Part shown: positions 33,876 through 42,503 of the stretch, piece after piece
Layout: every line of letters begins with the position of its first letter
Numbering within the stretch: position 1 is the stretch's first letter
Origin: an uncultured Pelagibacteraceae bacterium
GTDB taxonomy: Bacteria > Pseudomonadota > Alphaproteobacteria > Pelagibacterales > Pelagibacteraceae
Direction of reading: 5' to 3'
NCBI GenBank assembly: GCA_902613855.1
Contig: CACMIX010000001.1
Span: 124,001-188,000, forward strand
Length of the DNA: 64,000 nt
Position numbers and translations under genes: made by a program
The notes under the pieces: model-generated
The model's database searches: none
What the model saw: the letters and a program-made list of their open reading frames with translations, nothing else
Told to the model about the DNA's origin: nothing

Positions 33876-34729
33876 TAAATTGCTCCCTTCTTCTCTGTAG
33901 GTTCTAAATTATCATAATTCCAAAGTTTTTTACCAGCTACAATTTTTTTCATTTTGCTTACGTCAAAATCTTCACCTATTTCTGCAACCTTTAGTTTTCG
34001 TCTTAACCAATCTTGATCACTAGATGTCAATTCTGCGTCTACTGCATCACTACCATATGATCCAATTTCTCCACCTACGAAAATTGTCCCATCATACATA
34101 GAATCACCTAAATTTATTCCAACATCTCCAAGGATAATTATTCTTCCCCTTTGCATCATAAAACCAGTGAATGCACCAGCATCTCCACCAATAATAATTG
34201 TTCCACCTTTCATATCGATACCAGTTCTTGCACCAACACTACCCTTGCAGATTAAATCTCCACCTCTAATTGCAGCTCCAAAACATGAACCTGCATTTTT
34301 TTCAATAACTACTTTTCCAGCCATTAAGTTTTCTGCACATGACCAACCAACTCTTCCATTAATTCTAACTATTGGACCATCACAAGATCCCATTCCAAAA
34401 TAACCTAAACTTCCTTCAAAAATTAAATTAAGTTTATTTAAAATACCAACACCTAAACTGTGTTTACCTTGTGGATTTTTAATTACTATTGTTCCATATC
34501 CTTGGCTCATTAAGTTGTCTATTTCTTTATTAGCTTCAGGTGCTGACATATTCATTACGTCTAAGTCTGTTCTTTTATTAAAGTCAACATCGTACGTTCC
34601 AAAATAATAAAAGTTTTCAGCTTCATCAGGGTTAAAAAACTTTTGCTGAGTTCTTCCCGTTAATACTTCTGTGTGCATTCCCATTGATTGGGCTTTAGAC
34701 TTTTTCTCGCTAGTTTTTATATTTGCCAT
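33875..34729 (-). CDS. glxC: GlxC / MgsB-like glutamate synthase GXGXG-domain protein
   Basis: A 284-residue protein equivalent to the C-terminal beta-helix (GXGXG) domain of glutamate synthase. The repeated glycine-rich rungs are clear: GSCFGAAIRGGDLICKGSVG, ARTGIDMKGGTIIIGGDAG, AFTGFMMQRGRIIILGDVG and INLGDSMYDGTIFVGGEIG. It has no catalytic residues of its own and should serve as the structural domain between the amidotransferase (GlxB) and the FMN subunit (GlxD). The start overlaps the glxB stop by 13 bases. In methylotrophs the homologue is MgsB. Confidence 0.87.
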   Translation of the reverse strand: MANIKTSEKKSKAQSMGMHTEVLTGRTQQKFFNPDEAENFYYFGTYDVDFNKRTDLDVMNMSAPEANKEIDNLMSQGYGTIVIKNPQGKHSLGVGILNKLNLIFEGSLGYFGMGSCDGPIVRINGRVGWSCAENLMAGKVVIEKNAGSCFGAAIRGGDLICKGSVGARTGIDMKGGTIIIGGDAGAFTGFMMQRGRIIILGDVGINLGDSMYDGTIFVGGEIGSYGSDAVDAELTSSDQDWLRRKLKVAEIGEDFDVSKMKKIVAGKKLWNYDNLEPTEKKGAI

Positions 34730-35661
34730 ACTTTTACCTCTCCATCAAAAGGATCATAAGTATCAATTTCATGTGGTAACACAGATCTGATTGCAATCTC
34801 TTCTGATCCCATTGCAACTAAATCATCCGATTCATAAAGTACTAAAGGTTTTGCTGCCATAGTATCTTTTGCCATACCTAACGAATCCTTGGTTGCTACA
34901 AAATAAGTAAATACACCGTCTAGGCCAGTTAGAGAGTCTTTCATTCCTTCTTCAAGACTTGCTCCTTCTCTCATTTTTTGTGCTATATAAACCGCTATCA
35001 ATTCTGAGTCACATTCTGACATAAATCTCATACCTTTATTTTCTAAAACTCTTCTATTGTTCCAATAATTTGTAAGCTGTCCATTATGAACAACTGATAC
35101 ATCACTAAAAGGATAACCCCAAAAAGGGTGAGCTGATTTAATATCCACACCAGACTCAGTCGCCATTCTTGCATGACCTATGGCGTGTGTTCCAACAAGT
35201 TTATCTAAACTATATCTGTCGCATACCATTTTTGCGTTCCCTAGATCTTTGATTACTTCTAAAGATTTTCCCATAGATAATATTTCTACTCCAGGAATAC
35301 TTTCAATTCTTTGTGAAAAATCTAATAAATCTTTAGTTTCATAATCAACTTCATATCTTAATGAGTAGGGAAGAGTTCTTTCCTCTTTGATAATTTTTGC
35401 ACCCATCTCAGATAGAGTTTGATCAACGATTTTTTTTCTTTCATCGTAGACCGAAACATCTTCCATAACTGAGGAACTACCTTCTCCAACATTTTCTCCA
35501 ACTTTAAAACGCATGATAAAATTTTTACCATCCGTATCTCCGTATAAAGCATAACCCGTTGAGTCTTCACCTCTATGTTTTAATGCTTGAAGCATGCCTT
35601 GAAGTTCACTTCCAACATTTGAAGACTTACCTCTATGAATTAAACCTGCGATACCACACAT
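34717..35661 (-). CDS. glxB: GlxB / MgsA-like class II glutamine amidotransferase
   Basis: A 314-residue protein starting MCGIAGLIHRGKSSNVG, whose Cys2 would be the N-terminal nucleophile after methionine removal (class II amidotransferase). Support comes from GHARMATESGVDIKSAHPFW (about residues 167-186), SVVHNGQLTNYWNNRR and MSECDSELIAVY. It would supply ammonia or handle the gamma-glutamyl amide for the partner subunits GlxC and GlxD. In the methylamine pathway the corresponding MgsA is part of the enzyme that makes N-methylglutamate from gamma-glutamylmethylamide or methylamine and glutamate. The genes B, C and D are in tight overlap, which indicates one complex. Confidence 0.86.
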   Translation of the reverse strand: MCGIAGLIHRGKSSNVGSELQGMLQALKHRGEDSTGYALYGDTDGKNFIMRFKVGENVGEGSSSVMEDVSVYDERKKIVDQTLSEMGAKIIKEERTLPYSLRYEVDYETKDLLDFSQRIESIPGVEILSMGKSLEVIKDLGNAKMVCDRYSLDKLVGTHAIGHARMATESGVDIKSAHPFWGYPFSDVSVVHNGQLTNYWNNRRVLENKGMRFMSECDSELIAVYIAQKMREGASLEEGMKDSLTGLDGVFTYFVATKDSLGMAKDTMAAKPLVLYESDDLVAMGSEEIAIRSVLPHEIDTYDPFDGEVKVWQI

Positions 35662-35688
35662 ATTTTTACCCTTCTTTTATTTAAAGAC

Positions 35689-37158
35689 CTATGGAAGACA
35701 ATCAAGATAAGTATCCAGATCCCATTGAGTTGTTGCACCTAAAAATCTTTCCCATTCATCATTTTTGTACCAATGGAAAATTTTATACATTTCATCAGGC
35801 ATAGCAGATTGTATTACTTTATCTTCTGCTAATCTGTCCAAAGCTTCACCCAAACTTAAAGGTAATTTTTTGACATCTTTTCCTGCTTTCTGAGCTTCAT
35901 AAATATTTCTAGACTCAGGTTTACCTGGATCAATGTTGTTTGTTAATCCATCATCAAACGCTTTTAATAATGATGCTCCCATTAAATAAGGATTGTGCAT
36001 CGAGTCCACCGAACGGTATTCAAATCTACCAGGAGCAGATACTCTTAAACCACAAGTTCTGTTTTGATAACCCCAGTCAGCATAAACAGGAGCCCAGAAA
36101 CCTTGATCCCATAATCTTCTATAAGAATTAACTGTGGATGATCCAATAGCAGTTAAAGCAGGAAGGTGTTTCATAACACCACCAATAGATTTTAATCCAA
36201 TCTTACCTGGTAACTGAACATCTTTAGTATCTGGCATGAATGTATTTGTTCCACCTTCGACATAACTAAACACTTCATCCATTCCAGGAAGAGATTTATG
36301 ACCCAATTTATTTACTTTATCTTTTCCACCTGTCCATAAAGACATGTTTGTATGACATCCACTCGCAGAAACACCCATGAAAGGTTTTGTCATAAAGCAA
36401 GCAATTAAATTAAACTCTCTAGCAACTTGTGCACAAATTTGTCTGTAAGTTGATAATCTGTCTGCATTTCTTAAAACATCATCAAACATCCAATTTAATT
36501 CTAACTGACCTGGAGCATCTTCATGGTCTCCTTGAATCATATCAAAACCCATAGCTCTTGCGTATTCCATTACCCTCATAAACACTGGTCTTAATGACTC
36601 GAATTGGTCAATATGATAACAATATGGTTTAGAGAAACCCTTACCAGTTGGAGTTCCATCCTCATTTCTTGTTAACCACATCATCTCAGGCTCTGTTCCA
36701 ACTCTTAACTGATAACCATGCTTTTTCTTGAATTCCTTAGCTATAATTCTTAAATTACCTCTACAATCTGAAGTTAGATGACCACCTGGATTTTCTCTCT
36801 CTTCTCTGTTTCTAAAACAAGTTACAAAAACTCTAGCAACTTTTTTATCCCAAGGTAACTGACAAAAAGTTTCAGGATCTGGTATTCCAACAAGTTCTTT
36901 AGCTTCAGGTCCATAACCTATGTAGTTATTGTGACGATCTAAGAAGAGGTTTGCTGTTGCACCATAAACTAATTGAAAACCTTTTTCGCATGTTCTTTCC
37001 CAATGATCTGCAGGTATTCCTTTACCTACAACTCTTCCAGTAACAGATATGAACTGAAAAAAAATATAATCAATTTTAAGTTCATTAATTTTAGCTCTAA
37101 CCTGTTTTACTAGTTTATCTCTTCCAGGTTGGTTAACATGTTTTTCTAAATCAGTCAT
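35689..37158 (-). CDS. glutamine-synthetase-like ligase, second paralogue
   Basis: A 489-residue glutamine-synthetase-fold ligase, different from the GlnT/GmaS-type protein at 28711. Catalytic-site segments are present: LRVGTEPEMMWLTRNEDG (metal), DMIQGDHEDAPGQLELNWM, SASGCHTNMSLWTGG, NSYRRLWDQGFWAP and SAPGRFEYRSVDSMHNPYLM. It carries about 45 more residues than the other one, mainly in the N-terminal domain and around ENPGGHLTSDCRGN. Its gene directly precedes glxB (27-base gap) and follows the FAD oxidoreductase gene, so it is best placed to feed the Glx complex. The amine substrate (ammonia, methylamine or another) is unknown. The subfamily call is modest, the fold call strong. Confidence 0.8.
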   Translation of the reverse strand: MTDLEKHVNQPGRDKLVKQVRAKINELKIDYIFFQFISVTGRVVGKGIPADHWERTCEKGFQLVYGATANLFLDRHNNYIGYGPEAKELVGIPDPETFCQLPWDKKVARVFVTCFRNREERENPGGHLTSDCRGNLRIIAKEFKKKHGYQLRVGTEPEMMWLTRNEDGTPTGKGFSKPYCYHIDQFESLRPVFMRVMEYARAMGFDMIQGDHEDAPGQLELNWMFDDVLRNADRLSTYRQICAQVAREFNLIACFMTKPFMGVSASGCHTNMSLWTGGKDKVNKLGHKSLPGMDEVFSYVEGGTNTFMPDTKDVQLPGKIGLKSIGGVMKHLPALTAIGSSTVNSYRRLWDQGFWAPVYADWGYQNRTCGLRVSAPGRFEYRSVDSMHNPYLMGASLLKAFDDGLTNNIDPGKPESRNIYEAQKAGKDVKKLPLSLGEALDRLAEDKVIQSAMPDEMYKIFHWYKNDEWERFLGATTQWDLDTYLDCLP

Positions 37159-37228
37159 TTTTCCCCTTAATGAATTATAAATTTTATAAAGCGTAGCTGA
37201 AAAATTTATTTGTGTCTAGGCTTGAAGT

Positions 37229-38554
37229 TTAACTCCAAGGGAACGGACTGTTCGAAGTAGGGTGAAGTTCACCTTTCTCGTAACGGTTGAATCTAAACGG
37301 TTTCAATAAATCACTTTCAGTACCCAGAATTTCTTTTGCAACAAGCTCACCTACACCAATCATTTTATATCCATGATTTGCATCAGCAATCATATAAACA
37401 TTTTCTAAAAATCTATCAAAGATTGGAAACGAGTCTGGTGTCATACATCCAAGACCACCTGATGGTCCTTTCCTATACAAAGCAGATTTTCCTTCAAATC
37501 TTTTTTGACAATGTGCTAAAGCTGAGCACCACATATCATTAAATGCTTCAGTAGTTTGGTATTCAGGTGACTCTACTCCATATGGATCAACATTAACTTG
37601 ATCAAAATGTTTATCAACTATGTAAGGGGATGTCCCACCTTGAACTCCTAGTCCTTCAATATCTGGCTTGTAATATATTCCCCAAATTTTATCAGTAATT
37701 AATTTTTTTGTTGTATCAGAATATAATGGAGCAGTTGAGTCGACATGAATAACAGGAGGTTGTTTACCATCATTCATTTTTAAAAAATCTGGTTCAACAC
37801 CTAGAACACCTTCTTGCAGCATCCAGTATTTCCACATATCAGTAGTATGTAATTTACCATCTTTGTCTTTTATATTTGCAGTTTTTGGAAGTTCTAACAT
37901 GTTCCAAAAATCTCTTACCCAAGGACCTGCACCAACAACTACTTGTTCGCACTCAATTGTACCTTTATCAGTTTCTACACCAGTTACAGCTTTACTATTA
38001 CTTCCTCTTTTAAAACCAGTTACTTTGACTTCTTTGAATACGTTCACACCATTTGATGTTGATTTTTTTTCAAGTGCTTTTATCGAGTCAACATTGAATG
38101 CATAGCCACCTTTTTTTTCATGTAAGATAGAAGTTATACCTTTTGCCTGCCAATCATCGAACATATCTTTCATATAATTCATACAATCTTTTTCACCTTC
38201 TATAAATTCTGATTCATAACCAATTGCTTTTTGTTGCTCATAAATTGAAGCTACATCTTCATGCATAACTTCAGGCGAAATTTGTAAATATCCAACTGCA
38301 TTATATTTGAAAGCATCTGGATCACTTTCCCATACAGAAACTGAATGTGCCATTAATTCTCTCATTGCTGGCTGAAAATAATTATTTCTTACAACACCAC
38401 ATGCAATGCCACTTGCACCTGCAGCAGTATCTTTTTTTTCTAGAACAACTATGTCTCCAGGATTTTTATATGTTTCTGATAGTTTCCATGCGGTACTTAA
38501 CCCGTGTATTCCACCACCTATAATGACTACTTTTGCTTTTGTGGGTAATGACAT
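37229..38554 (-). CDS. FAD-dependent amine oxidoreductase (DAO/sarcosine-oxidase-like)
   Basis: A 441-residue single-chain FAD enzyme of the DAO family. The dinucleotide motif VVIIGGGIHGLSTAWKLSE is at residues 9-27, followed by VVLEKKDTAAGASGIACGVV. The C-terminal GGLGCMTPDSFPIFDRFLENVYMIADANHGYKM region (seen in part at about 384-414) is typical for FAD binding in SoxB/DadA-like proteins. It has no folate-binding GcvT domain and no partner subunits adjacent. It begins the ligase-Glx operon, so oxidation of an N-methyl amino acid such as N-methylglutamate, sarcosine or dimethylglycine is plausible. An imperfect palindrome (38609-38635) lies upstream in its promoter region. Confidence 0.82.
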   Translation of the reverse strand: MSLPTKAKVVIIGGGIHGLSTAWKLSETYKNPGDIVVLEKKDTAAGASGIACGVVRNNYFQPAMRELMAHSVSVWESDPDAFKYNAVGYLQISPEVMHEDVASIYEQQKAIGYESEFIEGEKDCMNYMKDMFDDWQAKGITSILHEKKGGYAFNVDSIKALEKKSTSNGVNVFKEVKVTGFKRGSNSKAVTGVETDKGTIECEQVVVGAGPWVRDFWNMLELPKTANIKDKDGKLHTTDMWKYWMLQEGVLGVEPDFLKMNDGKQPPVIHVDSTAPLYSDTTKKLITDKIWGIYYKPDIEGLGVQGGTSPYIVDKHFDQVNVDPYGVESPEYQTTEAFNDMWCSALAHCQKRFEGKSALYRKGPSGGLGCMTPDSFPIFDRFLENVYMIADANHGYKMIGVGELVAKEILGTESDLLKPFRFNRYEKGELHPTSNSPFPWS

Positions 38555-38608
38555 TCTGAAACCTTATTTTTTACAAAGTAGAATTAATATAATTATTTTT
38601 AGAACTAA

Positions 38609-38635
38609 AAAGTATATATATAAAATATACACTTT
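38609..38635. promoter_or_regulatory. 27-bp imperfect palindrome, possible operator
   Basis: Arms AAAGTATATA (38609-38618) and TATACACTTT (38626-38635) are reverse complements with one mismatch, around a 7-base A+T centre. The site is in the 102-base gap between the winged-helix regulator gene and the FAD oxidoreductase gene, upstream of the latter on the minus strand. Its length and symmetry suit a MarR-type dimer. A similar half-site (TATACCTTTAAA at 41409-41420) lies in the tdm-tmoX promoter region. The sequence is all A+T-rich, so chance is not excluded. Confidence 0.45.
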
Positions 38636-38656
38636 AAACTTAACTGAAATATGTGC

Positions 38657-39007
38657 TTAATAGCTTATATTTTTAAGAGTAGTCAAATATTCATTGAACT
38701 CTTTGATAAAAGAGTCACTTGGCTTAATATTTTTAATTCTTTGATCTGTTGAAGTTTTTTCCAATAAGAAGAATCCTTTTTCGCAAGCTTCATTAATGAT
38801 TAAAGCCGATTTTGGCCTCGATGTTTTGAATAGTTTAGTTTTTAGTTGTTCAACAGATAATTTTTTATTTTCTTTATAAGCAGACATTACTAATAACATC
38901 ATATGATAATGAGAAGGTGATTTTCTAAAAAAATAGTTACTTGAGGTATGAGATTGTCTCATTTGATCTTCCCAGAAATTTAATAGAGTTTTTTTGTCTT
39001 TTGGCAT
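38657..39007 (-). CDS. small winged-helix (MarR-like) transcriptional regulator
   Basis: A 116-residue protein. The segment LSVEQLKTKLFKTSRPKSAL followed by IINEACEKGFFLLEKTSTDQ and RIKNIKPSDSFIKEFNEYL has the layout of a winged-helix domain: recognition helix, then a beta-wing with the charged DQR turn, then a long C-terminal dimer helix, as in MarR proteins. It is shorter than usual (about 140). The gene is 5 bases behind tdm on the same strand and lies just ahead of the FAD-oxidoreductase/Glx operon, so it is a good candidate for a local regulator of methylated-amine genes. I infer this from structure-like features and place, not from a clear family match. Confidence 0.6.
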   Translation of the reverse strand: MPKDKKTLLNFWEDQMRQSHTSSNYFFRKSPSHYHMMLLVMSAYKENKKLSVEQLKTKLFKTSRPKSALIINEACEKGFFLLEKTSTDQRIKNIKPSDSFIKEFNEYLTTLKNISY

Positions 39008-39012
39008 TTAAT

Positions 39013-41352
39013 TTATGATCTTACTCTAGACTTAGTTGGGTCATAAAAAGGAAAGGCAACTACTTTAGCAGCTATTCTTTTTTGATGACCATCAATTTTA
39101 CCAACTTCAACCTCAGTCCCAATTTCTGAATACTGCATATCAATTCTACACAATGCTATATTTTTATTTAAAGTTGAGGATAAACATCCACTTGTAACCA
39201 CTCCAACTTGAGATCTACTGATATGAACACAATCACCATGACCCGCAATTTCTTTACCTGATAATTCTAACCCAACAAGTTTTTTTTGAGGGTTATTTTT
39301 TCTTTTAATTAATTCTTCTTTACCAATAAAATTCTCTTCTTTTGTTTTCAATGGAACAGCAAAACCAATTCCTGCCTCAAAAGGATCTTGTTGACCATCA
39401 AACTCATTACCAAATAAAATTAGTCCTGCTTCAATTCTAAGTTTGTCTAAAGCTCCAAATCCTGCAGGAATCAAACCATCTTCTTTTCCTGCTTCCATTA
39501 ATTTATCCCAGACTTCAGGAGCATGTTTAGGGTGACACCAAATTTCATATCCAAGTTCACCAGTATAACCAGTTCTAGAAACAATCAACGGTATTCCTTG
39601 CAACTCCTCTATTCTGCAAATGCTAAACCTAAACCAACCAAGTTCATCTATAGAGGGTTGAGTAGGAGGTGTAAAAATTATCTTTTTTAAAATTTCTCTA
39701 CTTTTTGGACCTTGTAATGAAACATTACTTATTTGGTCTGTTGAATTTTTTATATTTGCATTGAAATTTTTCTTTTTTGCGATTTCTTTTAACCATTCAC
39801 CTCCATATTCATCTCCACAAATCCATCTAAAACCAGTCTCACTTAATCTTAAAAGAGTACCGTCGTCAAACATCATTCCATTTTCGTAGCACATTGCAGA
39901 ATATACAACTTGACCTACCGATAATTTTTTAATGTTTCTTGTAAGTGTATAATTTAATAATTCTTCTGCATCAGGGCCAATAATTTCAAATTTTCTTAAT
40001 GAGGATAAATCAATTAAAACTGCATCATTTCTACAAGCGTTGTATTCATTAACAAGCCCATGTTTTGTGTAATCATTTGGAAGCCAAAAACCTCTAGCAT
40101 CTATAAAGTTTCTGGTTAGCTTTGATGTTCTTTCATAAAAGCCAGAGTTTCTTGTTAGTTTTTTTTCAGAGTCTGTTTTCATTCTAAATGCAAATGATTT
40201 AGTAAATTCTTTTTTTTTGTCATATGTTCTAACAAAAATATTAGTTGGATTCCATGAATTACAAGGATCTATATCACTTGGACATGCTGTTGTTCCAATA
40301 GTTAAATCTTTTAAGGCTCTAAACATGACATAATCACCAGGACGCGAATATGATTCATCTGAGACAACAGAGTTTAATCCACCCTCAGAAGTATTAAAAA
40401 ATAAATTAATTGCGTGCCAACCTTTTTGCTTCTGAAGACCATACTTAGACATACTTTCTGACAAATTATCAGAGCAATTTGCATGGCCAAAATAACCAGC
40501 ATCTTCATAGTACTTTGAAGTACAGGCAAGATTAAAAGTATCATGTTTACCAACGGTATCTCTAATTACTTCTACCAAAGGTTCATGGTCAGTATCATAA
40601 AATTTAGAAAATAATCCTGGACCTGGAAATGTATTTCCCATGAAAGTTCTAGTTGTTTGCCAATCCAAACCTTTCTCAATTCCTTTTTCTAATTTCCTTG
40701 TGTCAAATGCCACAAAGTCCGAACATTGTCTTCCAGTAGGACTTATTACCTGGATGTAATCGCCTTCTTTAACTTCATAAGATATACTACTTGCTTTATT
40801 TATATTCTCCTCGTGCGAAGGTTCAAAGACAGGGTTTGGAATTACATTCAATTCTTTGTCATCAATAATATTTGCTCTTTTAATAAAAATAATTAAATCG
40901 GTAGGTGGATTTTGCTTTGTAACATCCATGTCCTGTCCAGGAGCTGCAAATATTGCAAAACATTTATCTTTAGACTTTAATTTAATTTTTTCGCCAATTT
41001 GACTATCAATATCAAATACGATTGAGGATTTTGAATTTGAAATATTTAAATTTAGTTTTTTAAGTTGATAATTGGTTGCTAATATACTTTCATCTTTTTT
41101 ACTTAAGATATCTTTAATAAAATTTTTATTGTTGTTACTTTTAAGATTTAAAATACCTACATCTGATTTTCCGTCTTTATTGAAACAGATAATTTCACAA
41201 ATTTGATTACCTTCGTTATTGATTATCTCTATCTCATCGTCAGGAAAAATATGAAAAGCAGTAAGACCACCACCATTTACGACATGTCTTTCAACCCCTG
41301 GTGGTAAAATATTTAGTCCTGGATATTTTATTTCTTTACTAGTTCCTAACAT
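39013..41352 (-). CDS. tdm: trimethylamine N-oxide demethylase Tdm
   Basis: A 779-residue protein with an N-terminal DUF1989-type domain (to about residue 390) and a C-terminal GcvT/T-protein domain (from about 420). Tdm splits TMAO into dimethylamine and formaldehyde; the GcvT part can pass the one-carbon unit to tetrahydrofolate. The zinc-site pattern is visible: H290 and C293 in GHANCSDNL and C357 in TTACPSD; the HxxC and the 64-residue spacing agree with the ligands I recall for Methylocella Tdm. GcvT features include SNVSLQGPKSREIL and SRTGYTGELGYEIWCHP. I use the ATG at 41352; a TTG two codons earlier is also possible. The gene is divergent from tmoX. Confidence 0.88.
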   Translation of the reverse strand: MLGTSKEIKYPGLNILPPGVERHVVNGGGLTAFHIFPDDEIEIINNEGNQICEIICFNKDGKSDVGILNLKSNNNKNFIKDILSKKDESILATNYQLKKLNLNISNSKSSIVFDIDSQIGEKIKLKSKDKCFAIFAAPGQDMDVTKQNPPTDLIIFIKRANIIDDKELNVIPNPVFEPSHEENINKASSISYEVKEGDYIQVISPTGRQCSDFVAFDTRKLEKGIEKGLDWQTTRTFMGNTFPGPGLFSKFYDTDHEPLVEVIRDTVGKHDTFNLACTSKYYEDAGYFGHANCSDNLSESMSKYGLQKQKGWHAINLFFNTSEGGLNSVVSDESYSRPGDYVMFRALKDLTIGTTACPSDIDPCNSWNPTNIFVRTYDKKKEFTKSFAFRMKTDSEKKLTRNSGFYERTSKLTRNFIDARGFWLPNDYTKHGLVNEYNACRNDAVLIDLSSLRKFEIIGPDAEELLNYTLTRNIKKLSVGQVVYSAMCYENGMMFDDGTLLRLSETGFRWICGDEYGGEWLKEIAKKKNFNANIKNSTDQISNVSLQGPKSREILKKIIFTPPTQPSIDELGWFRFSICRIEELQGIPLIVSRTGYTGELGYEIWCHPKHAPEVWDKLMEAGKEDGLIPAGFGALDKLRIEAGLILFGNEFDGQQDPFEAGIGFAVPLKTKEENFIGKEELIKRKNNPQKKLVGLELSGKEIAGHGDCVHISRSQVGVVTSGCLSSTLNKNIALCRIDMQYSEIGTEVEVGKIDGHQKRIAAKVVAFPFYDPTKSRVRS

Positions 41353-41403
41353 CTTCAATGTTTTATTATAATTTTATTTTGACCATATTATACTGAAAAC
41401 GAG

Positions 41404-41432
41404 TTGACTATACCTTTAAATCAGAACATAAT
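41404..41432 (+). promoter_or_regulatory. tmoX: sigma70-like promoter of tmoX, overlapping the tdm promoter region
   Basis: TTGACT (41404-41409) and CATAAT (41427-41432) are separated by 17 bases. Transcription would start near 41439, giving a leader of about 27 bases before the ATG at 41466. A perfect minus-strand TATAAT for tdm lies at 41392 to 41387, so its -35 region would fall on top of the tmoX -35. The two divergent promoters therefore overlap. The boxes were found by eye. Confidence 0.65.
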
Positions 41433-41465
41433 TTGAAATTAATATTAATAATTGAGGGGAAAAAA

Positions 41466-42419
41466 ATGAAAAAAATAATATCATTATTATCTGCTCTTAT
41501 AATTTCTGTAGTTAGTTTTGCAGGAATTTCTAATGCTGCAGATAGCAAAAAACCCATCGTAATCCCAACTCATAACTGGTCAAGCCAAATTGTGATGGCC
41601 TATGTTATTGGTGGAATTTTCGAAAGTATGGGTAACAATGTTAAATATGTAAATGCTGACTCACAAGCAGTTTACGAGTCAATCAGAATTGGAGATGTAA
41701 CTATATCTCACGAAGTGTGGGAGTCCGCATTTGGTAAATCATTTACAACTGCTTTAGATAAAGGTGGTTTAATTGATATGGGTGATCATGAAGCTAGAAC
41801 ACTTGAAGATATGGGATACCCTAACTGGGTTACAGACAAAGGATTATGTCCTGGTTTACCAGACTGGACTGCTTTAAAAAATCCTGACTGTGCTAAAAAC
41901 TTTACAACACCTGACTCTCCAAATGGAAAAGGAAGAATGTTGGAAGGTCCACAAACTTGGCACGGTGACTTAATTCCACAAAGGGTTGATGCCTTAGGTT
42001 TAGGTGATCTTTGGTGGGTTAAATTTGCTGGAAGTGCAGATGCGCTTTGGGCTGAATTAGCAGCTGCTGAAAAAGAAGGAAGAGGAACAATAATTTTCAA
42101 TTGGACACCAAACTTTACAGATGGTGCTGGTTTTACATTTATTGACTTCCCTCCATACACTGCAGGTTGCAGACCAGAAGATGGTGGAGATGGAAAATGT
42201 GGTTCTCCAGATGGTTATCTGAAAAAAGCAGCGCATGAGGATTTTCCAAAAACTCATCCAAATGCAGCTAAAGTATTCAAAAAAATGTCATTTTCTACAA
42301 GTCAAATTGGAGCGATGGCAGCTTTAGTTGATATGGATAAGATGACTCATGAAGATGCAGCTAAAAAATGGTTAGCCGATAATAAGAAAGTGTGGGAAGA
42401 ATTTACACACGATCATTAA
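41466..42419 (+). CDS. tmoX: TMAO-type ABC substrate-binding protein TmoX
   Basis: A 317-residue periplasmic binding protein of the OpuAC/ProX group. The signal peptide MKKIISLLSALIISVVSFAG ends in SNA near residue 25. The ATG at 41466 was chosen for the signal peptide and the GAGGGGA ribosome-binding site before it. The mature part is rich in aromatic residues (THNWSSQ, GPQTWHGD, LGDLWWVKF, IIFNWTPNF), which in this group form cages for quaternary or tertiary amines. The identification as TmoX rests on the tdm, tmm and tmoVW neighbours; glycine betaine, choline or carnitine binders look similar. A strong terminator lies behind it. Confidence 0.82.
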   Translation: MKKIISLLSALIISVVSFAGISNAADSKKPIVIPTHNWSSQIVMAYVIGGIFESMGNNVKYVNADSQAVYESIRIGDVTISHEVWESAFGKSFTTALDKGGLIDMGDHEARTLEDMGYPNWVTDKGLCPGLPDWTALKNPDCAKNFTTPDSPNGKGRMLEGPQTWHGDLIPQRVDALGLGDLWWVKFAGSADALWAELAAAEKEGRGTIIFNWTPNFTDGAGFTFIDFPPYTAGCRPEDGGDGKCGSPDGYLKKAAHEDFPKTHPNAAKVFKKMSFSTSQIGAMAALVDMDKMTHEDAAKKWLADNKKVWEEFTHDH

Positions 42420-42442
42420 GGTTAAAAATATAAAACTTATAA

Positions 42443-42478
42443 ATCTCTCCCAACTTTGTTGGGGGGGATTTTTTTTTA
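42443..42478 (+). terminator. rho-independent terminator behind tmoX
   Basis: A stem formed by CTCTCCCAAC (42445-42454) and GTTGGGGGGG (42458-42467), including several G-T pairs, has a 3-base loop and flanking A-T pairs. It is followed by a tract of nine T residues (42469-42477). It starts about 25 bases after the tmoX stop, before the MORN-repeat gene. It should uncouple tmoX mRNA from the downstream genes. Confidence 0.87.
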
Positions 42479-42503
42479 CTTAATTTTTGTATAAAATAAA
42501 CAC

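Noticed and set aside
33712-34403. Plus-strand open frames in the glxC/glxD region
   Set aside because: They are mirror frames of the glycine-rich repeats and start region of glxC and glxD; no ribosome-binding site or protein-like composition.
41786-42257. Long open frames opposite tmoX
   Set aside because: They lie fully within a well-supported gene on the other strand and encode low-complexity, proline- and serine-rich products.
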